A stretch of 64,000 bases of DNA from Spiro-02 sp034114085 (GTDB lineage Bacteria; Spirochaetota; Spirochaetia; Sphaerochaetales; Sphaerochaetaceae). The stretch is taken from assembly GCA_034114085.1 (NCBI GenBank), contig JAXEWB010000060.1, positions 1-64,000 of the forward strand, in the 5' to 3' direction. Below, piece after piece: positions 59,760 to 64,000 of the stretch. Position numbers and translations under genes: made by a program. Below the pieces are notes generated by a model that was not told the origin of the DNA, searched no databases, and saw only the letters and a program-made list of their open reading frames with translations. Position 1 is the stretch's first letter. Every line of letters begins with the position of its first letter.

Positions 59760-61245
59760 ACTGAATAACCAGTATACGCTCATGAAACGGCGTATCGACA
59801 CCGAGGTACTCAAACTGTTCTTTTCGGACAAGCTTGACATAGATGCCGACAAACTGCCGTTTCAGATCATCCCGAAGGATCGTGTCCCCAACCGCTGCTG
59901 TATCTACAAGGAACGGGCCATGGTCCGCTACAGGATCATGGCGTTGCTGGGTATCGATATCGAACGGTTTGACGATGAGATGAAGCCGCTCGTTGACTAT
60001 GTGAAGGAGATTCTTGCCGAAGATCCTCCCGCGGTTCCTGTGCTGACCACAATCAGCACGGCGTGTTCCGGTTGCCCGCAGGACCAATATCGCATCTCCG
60101 ACGCCTGCCGCGGTTGTTTCGCGCGTCCTTGTCTGGCCAACTGTCCGAAGGACGCCATCGTGTTCATCAATGGCCAGGCCCATATTCAGGAAGACCGCTG
60201 TATCCGTTGCGGCAAATGCATGGAGGTGTGTCCGTTCCATGCCGTCGTGCATATCCCCGTTCCGTGTGAGGATGCCTGTCCAGTTGGTGCCGTCAGGAAG
60301 AATGAGCAGGGATTCGTCGAGATCGACCACAAGCTCTGCATCAGTTGCGGCAAGTGCGCCCGTTCCTGTCCGTTCGGCGCGATTGTCGAGCGTAGCGGGC
60401 TGATGCCTGTCGCGAAGATGCTGAAGAACCACGAAAAAGTTGTGGCGATGATCGCCCCGGCCATCGAAGGGCAATTCCCTGGTTCGCTTGCTCAGATCAA
60501 GGCTGCGTTGCTCAAGCTTGGCTTTACCAGTGTGGTTGAGGTCGCGGAAGGCGCCGAGGTCACTTCCATCCACGAGGCGAAGGAAGTGGTGGAAAAGAAG
60601 GGGAACGGCGAAGGGTATATGACCACAAGCTGCTGTCCCGCTTACATGGAGTTGATCAACAAACATCTGCCGTTTCTTAAGGACCGTCATTCGACGGCGC
60701 TTACTCCGATGGCTTATACCGCCCAGCTCTGTAAAGAGCGTGATCCCGAGAGCAAGCGGGTGTTCATTGGGCCATGTCTTGCCAAACGTGTCGAGGCGGC
60801 TCGAACGCCAGAGGTCGATGGGGTGATTAATTTTAGCGAGCTTGCCGCCCTGTTCATCGCGAAGGATATCGATGTTCGGGAGCTGGAAGCCGCCGATCTG
60901 GGCGATACCGTTTCGTTCTCCGATTGCCGTGAATTCGCCTGTAGCTCCGGTGTCGCCGGTTGTGTATTGCATCGTGTCATTGGTGACGATGTCCGTACGC
61001 TGCCGATCAACGGGCTGGACAAGAAAACGGTACGGCTGATGAAGACTTGGGAGCGTCGCGCCCCTGATGCCGACTTGGTCGAGGTCATGTGCTGTGAAGG
61101 CGGCTGTATCGCAGGGCCCGGCACGATCGTCAAGCCCGCGCTGGCCATGAAGCTTCGTGGTGGAAGTGGCGTTCCTGGTGCGAAAACGGGAATTTCCGGT
61201 GTAAAGCCCGTTGTCCCCGGTGTCGCCAAGCCGCCGGTGAAATGA
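59752..61245 (+). CDS. hydA: Catalytic [FeFe] hydrogenase (group B type)
   Basis: A 497-residue hydrogenase reducing protons or oxidising H2. An N-terminal segment with Cys105/Cys108 and Cys119-Cys131 (CRGCFARPCLANC), then [4Fe-4S] clusters CIRCGKCMEVC and CISCGKCARSC, then the H-cluster: TSCCPAY (Cys294, Cys295), GPCLAKRVE (Cys342), EVMCCEGGCIAGPG (Cys448, Cys452). All catalytic and proton-relay cysteines are present. A short Gly/Val/Pro-rich tail (SGVKPVVPGVAKPPVK) ends the protein. Partner ferredoxin overlaps upstream. Probably controlled by Rex with the sensory module. A strong terminator follows. Confidence 0.95.
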   Translation: MLELNNQYTLMKRRIDTEVLKLFFSDKLDIDADKLPFQIIPKDRVPNRCCIYKERAMVRYRIMALLGIDIERFDDEMKPLVDYVKEILAEDPPAVPVLTTISTACSGCPQDQYRISDACRGCFARPCLANCPKDAIVFINGQAHIQEDRCIRCGKCMEVCPFHAVVHIPVPCEDACPVGAVRKNEQGFVEIDHKLCISCGKCARSCPFGAIVERSGLMPVAKMLKNHEKVVAMIAPAIEGQFPGSLAQIKAALLKLGFTSVVEVAEGAEVTSIHEAKEVVEKKGNGEGYMTTSCCPAYMELINKHLPFLKDRHSTALTPMAYTAQLCKERDPESKRVFIGPCLAKRVEAARTPEVDGVINFSELAALFIAKDIDVRELEAADLGDTVSFSDCREFACSSGVAGCVLHRVIGDDVRTLPINGLDKKTVRLMKTWERRAPDADLVEVMCCEGGCIAGPGTIVKPALAMKLRGGSGVPGAKTGISGVKPVVPGVAKPPVK

Positions 61246-61273
61246 TCGATTGGTTATATTGATGTCTTGGTTT

Positions 61274-61314
61274 CTCCGGTTGACCGTATCGGTCTGCCGG
61301 AGTTGTTGTTTTTG
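61274..61314 (+). terminator. Terminator of the hydrogenase operon
   Basis: CTCCGG (61274-61279) pairs with CCGGAG (61297-61302), with an inner GACCG/CGGTC stem, followed by TTGTTGTTTTTG. Confidence 0.85.
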
Positions 61315-61387
61315 TATCTTCGGTTGTTTTGTGCCGAGAGTCGCGATATCATGAGTAAAAGCGGACTTCCCGCAAAGGAGAACCCAT

Positions 61388-61966
61388 ATGTTTGAACCGT
61401 TCCTTCGTAGCGGAGACCGAGCCGCCGATGACCATGCTTTCCTTCAGTCGCTGTCAGCCTTGCTGGGGCCTGCTTCGCATTCTATCGCTTCCCAGTACGC
61501 CGGGCTTGCCAACGCCGCCGCGTTGTTGTGGTGGTACTTGACCGATATCAACTGGGCGGGATTCTATTTGACCAATTTTGAGATTCCGGTGATCAGGAAA
61601 GCATCTGACTTGGATTCCATGTTTCCTATCGGTACATTGCTTCAGCTTGGCCCGTTTCAGGGGGTGCCCGCCTGTATTTCCATTCCATTCGGCCGGGGTG
61701 TCTGCGGAACCGCAGCAGCTACGGGCAAGCCCCAGCTGGTAGCCGATGTCCATGCTTTTCCAGATTACATAGCCTGTGACGGCGATTCAAGAAGCGAACT
61801 GGTGGTTCCGATATTCAAAGAGGGGGTCATGGTCGGTGGCGATCAGGCTTCCAAAGCCGTCGCCGGAGTAATCGATATCGACAGTCCCTTGGTCGGGCGT
61901 TTCACCGATACCGACGTCAGATTTATAGAGGAAGTAGCTAGGGTAGTGGGAGAGCGGCTGTTCTAG
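61388..61966 (+). CDS. msrC: Free methionine-(R)-sulfoxide reductase (GAF domain)
   Basis: A 192-residue GAF-fold reductase of free methionine sulfoxide. NWAGFYLTN, LGPFQGVPACISIPFGRGVCGTA and ADVHAFPDYIACDGDSRSE match the family, with Cys96, Cys106 and Cys130 in the order of the catalytic and resolving cysteines of the E. coli enzyme (84, 94, 118). An extra 15-residue loop sits after residue 65. AAAGGAG precedes the ATG. An antisense frame (61787-62137) overlaps the end but is not a supported gene. Confidence 0.94.
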   Translation: MFEPFLRSGDRAADDHAFLQSLSALLGPASHSIASQYAGLANAAALLWWYLTDINWAGFYLTNFEIPVIRKASDLDSMFPIGTLLQLGPFQGVPACISIPFGRGVCGTAAATGKPQLVADVHAFPDYIACDGDSRSELVVPIFKEGVMVGGDQASKAVAGVIDIDSPLVGRFTDTDVRFIEEVARVVGERLF

Positions 61967-62297
61967 TTTCGTACCGCATGTGAATTCTTTCGCTTCGTCG
62001 AGTTGCGGGATATCCTTCATCTTTTTCAGCTCAATACTTGGTTTCTCAGCTTCCTTGTGTTTTCGTAGCTTTGCGATGCTACCGTCATCGTCAAGGAATA
62101 CCGGAGACGGATATTCTGGTTTTCGCTGTATCGGCAAATCGGTGACACCCTTGTGCCGGTATCGTCATTGGCTTTGAGAAGTGGAATCGCCCCCTTGTCG
62201 TAGTGGCGCCTTGCAAAAGGACTGGAATTTACGGAAATATCTTTGCCTGATGATCAACTACGTTGGAACCATTGTGGCTATTGTTCAGAGCATACTG
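61967..62297. other. Intergenic region with a possible minus-strand gene remnant
   Basis: A minus-strand frame, 62137 to 61967, reads RKPEYPSPVFLDDDGSIAKL then ELKKMKDIPQLDEAK, protein-like and unlike a random frame, but it runs on into the msrC antisense and has no ribosome-binding site. Family unknown. Confidence 0.3.
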
Positions 62298-62334
62298 GTA
62301 AAAACTCAGTAAATTCCCTTGTAAAATACGTAAA
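62298..62334 (+). promoter_or_regulatory. Four GTAAA half-sites upstream of the LacI-type regulator
   Basis: GTAAA begins at 62298, 62309, 62321 and 62330. The same half-site forms the palindrome GTAAAATTTAC downstream of the gene. Candidate autoregulatory operator. Confidence 0.4.
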
Positions 62335-62352
62335 AAGCATCATACTGGAAGC

Positions 62353-63330
62353 ATGATAGGTGTCAAGGAAATCGCGCGACTAGCGGGGGTTTCGCCCGCT
62401 ACGGTATCAAATGTACTCAACGGACGTGCCAACGTAGGACAGGGAACCAAAGAACGGGTGCTCGCCATCTGCAAGGACTACAACTACCATCCCAATATCG
62501 TCGGTAAAAACCTCAAGACCGGCAAGCCGAAGACCATCCTGTTCACGTTCAGCGATTTTGACCGTTCTTTTTACCTTGAAGTCATCCATGGCATACACGA
62601 CTACGCCGATGCGCATGACTATGACCTGTTGATCTGTACAGGACGGATGTGCGAAAAGTACATGCATCCAGCCATAACCAGCGGGTGCGTCGCGCTTGAC
62701 GGCAAGCTTCCCGACGAAGTTCTGGATCGGAAAGCCGCCCCCGATTATCCAATCGTCGTGTTGGATAGAATTCTTGTGAATTCGTATGTAAAAAGCATCC
62801 TTGTAAATAATTATGATCCAATGTACGCTTTAGTGGATTCTTTGGCTAAGAAAGGTTTTTCCCGTTTCTCTTTTCTCGGAGGCGTGGAGAATACCGCGGA
62901 CAACAGGGAACGATACCAGGCGTTTATCGACGCGTTGGCGGCCAATGGCGTCAGATTCACTCGGGACGGGTATATCGCAGGCGACTGGCATGAGAACAGC
63001 GGCATACGCGCCGCTCAGATTCTCCTGCTGACGGAATCGAGGCCGGAAGTACTGGTATGCGCCAATGACAACATGGCCTTGGGGGCGATTCGGACCTTCA
63101 ATGCGAACGGACTGGCAGTGGGGCGCGATATCTCGGTGACGGGCTTCGACAACAACGCGATCGCGGAATACAACGGTATCACCACGATAGACATTCCTGA
63201 CTATGAACGGGGCTATCTTGCAGCGCAAGCCTTGGTCGGCAATATTGAGGGCGATATGAACAAAGAGTTGTTCCGTGTCACTGCGAAACTGGTAGAAAGG
63301 ACCTCTGTCGCGCCTTATCCAATACGTTAG
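62353..63330 (+). CDS. LacI family transcriptional regulator
   Basis: A 325-residue regulator. The helix-turn-helix KEIARLAGVSPATVSNVLNGR is at residues 5-25, then a periplasmic-binding-protein-like core with VLDRILVNSYVKSILVNNYD, CANDNMALGAIRTFNANGL and SVTGFDNNAIAEYNGITTID. It binds a sugar and controls a local operon. It is followed after 181 bp by a sugar-binding protein gene, the most likely target. The sugar cannot be told. Confidence 0.95.
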   Translation: MIGVKEIARLAGVSPATVSNVLNGRANVGQGTKERVLAICKDYNYHPNIVGKNLKTGKPKTILFTFSDFDRSFYLEVIHGIHDYADAHDYDLLICTGRMCEKYMHPAITSGCVALDGKLPDEVLDRKAAPDYPIVVLDRILVNSYVKSILVNNYDPMYALVDSLAKKGFSRFSFLGGVENTADNRERYQAFIDALAANGVRFTRDGYIAGDWHENSGIRAAQILLLTESRPEVLVCANDNMALGAIRTFNANGLAVGRDISVTGFDNNAIAEYNGITTIDIPDYERGYLAAQALVGNIEGDMNKELFRVTAKLVERTSVAPYPIR

Positions 63331-63365
63331 TAAATATATTTTATATAAATATATTATTTATTAAT

Positions 63366-63376
63366 GTAAAATTTAC
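63366..63376. promoter_or_regulatory. GTAAAATTTAC palindrome, candidate LacI-type operator
   Basis: A perfect 11-bp palindrome between the regulator and the sugar-binding protein gene, sharing its arm GTAAA with the regulator's own leader. Confidence 0.45.
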
Positions 63377-63425
63377 TCAATATATTCTGTAAATCATTAT
63401 AAAACAACTTAATATAAAAAATTAC

Positions 63426-63456
63426 TTGACAGGCATAGTATCGTCACACTGATAAT
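63426..63456 (+). promoter_or_regulatory. Promoter of the sugar ABC transporter
   Basis: TTGACA (63426-63431) then TGATAAT with 18-19 bp spacing, 57 bp before the start codon; GGAGAGGA is the ribosome-binding site. Confidence 0.5.
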
Positions 63457-63511
63457 TAATTAAACGATTTATTAGAAAATCATCATATCTTTATGAAAGG
63501 AGAGGACGATT

Positions 63512-64000
63512 ATGAAAAAAATTGTGATTGTATTGCTCGTCGCATTGTTGTCAGTTTCATTGTTCGCCGCAGGCGGCTCTGAAAAAAAGACGGACGCTAC
63601 AAAAATCATCATCTTCCAGTCGAAGGTGGAGATAACCGACGCGCTTGCGAGGGCCGCCCAGGACTTTTCCGACGAGACGGGTATCCGGGTGGAAATCTGG
63701 GAGACTACCGGTGACGACTATCGCGCCCAATTGCGCTTGAAGCTCGCTGGTGATGAAGTTCCCACATTGTTCTCCGTAAGCAAGGGTGCGGAGGCCGACA
63801 TGTTCAAAGCGTATCTCGCCGATATAGGCGCTGGTGCGGTTCAGCGCTACATCGCTGATTCCGTGGCGTTGAAGATGGACGGGAAGAGCGTCGGCGTTCC
63901 CTATAGCGTCGAAGGGTTCGGATTGGTAGTTGACAACGGCTTGGTGACGGACGCTGACCTCGCATCACAACGGGCTTTCTTCAACGCTATCAAGTCGCTC
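63512..64000 (+). CDS. Extracellular solute-binding protein of a sugar ABC transporter (partial, runs off the window)
   Basis: The first 163 codons are present. The signal peptide MKKIVIVLLVALLSVSLFAA is followed by GGSEKKTDATK, a junction common in Sphaerochaeta and Treponema binding proteins without a clear lipobox cysteine. The mature part (IIIFQSKVEITDALARAAQD, FSDETGIRVEIWETTGDDYR, LKLAGDEVPTLFSV) is family 1 sugar-binding. It should capture a sugar for an ABC permease encoded beyond the window. Controlled probably by the LacI regulator upstream. Confidence 0.92.
   Translation, partial: MKKIVIVLLVALLSVSLFAAGGSEKKTDATKIIIFQSKVEITDALARAAQDFSDETGIRVEIWETTGDDYRAQLRLKLAGDEVPTLFSVSKGAEADMFKAYLADIGAGAVQRYIADSVALKMDGKSVGVPYSVEGFGLVVDNGLVTDADLASQRAFFNAIKSL

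Overview
The window reads as chromosomal DNA of an anaerobic, free-living or gut spirochaete, most like the Sphaerochaeta/Treponema group. This is inferred from gene content and not tested by any search. Support comes from two [FeFe] hydrogenases, one of them a PAS-containing sensory type, with thioredoxin-like ferredoxins and Rex; a group III 6-phosphofructokinase; rubredoxin; a 'SLFAAGGSEKK' export signal on the sugar-binding protein; and DUF4143 ATPases and toxin-antitoxin pairs. Coding density is high, bases look moderately GC-rich, and no rRNA, tRNA, CRISPR array or intact insertion sequence was seen.

Layout. 1-4.7 kb: HIT hydrolase, zinc-ribbon protein, Bcp peroxiredoxin, a coiled-coil lipoprotein with a degenerate EEP-nuclease fold, and a sodium:solute symporter. 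4.9-7.9 kb: PLP regulator PdxR divergent from pdxS-pdxT. 8.0-10.8 kb: two six-helix membrane proteins and an M20 peptidase in one operon. 11.2-14.3 kb: rubredoxin, WYL regulator, SlyX, acyl-ACP thioesterase, rsmD. 14.7-22.3 kb: DUF4143 ATPase, recG, yggT, dnaE. 22.3-26.8 kb: remnant of a mobile-element CHC2 zinc-finger protein, then a three-subunit molybdenum hydroxylase. 27.3-31.3 kb: a RelB/YoeB pair, ligA, a BrnT/BrnA pair. 31.6-37.7 kb: aminotransferase, ModE-like HTH, pfk, pgi, a tandem palindromic repeat, argR. 38.1-43.9 kb: an SPFH/zinc-ribbon gene carrying a (TC)25 tract, lemA, DUF2207, an ArsB-like permease and small genes. 44.1-47.5 kb: RRM protein, two polyprenol-kinase-like membrane proteins, alcohol dehydrogenase. 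47.6-53.8 kb: a candidate small RNA, groEL, yajC-secD-secF. 53.9-61.3 kb: ispH, rex, sensory hydrogenase module, catalytic [FeFe] hydrogenase. 61.4-64 kb: fRMsr, LacI regulator, and the start of a sugar ABC transporter.

The most notable signals are: (1) a (TC)25 dinucleotide tract inside the SPFH/zinc-ribbon reading frame, which should switch it on and off; (2) a 16-bp quasi-palindrome TTGC-N8-GCAA present twice at the WYL regulator promoter, once over the groEL promoter (which has no CIRCE element) and once before the symporter, suggesting an undescribed regulon; (3) an orphan promoter-to-terminator unit of about 100 nt on the minus strand before groEL; (4) the hydrogenase cluster with a Rex-type box; (5) a possible new two-part membrane transporter linked to an M20 peptidase. 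Several starts were moved downstream of the longest open frame where a ribosome-binding site or family length decided it.
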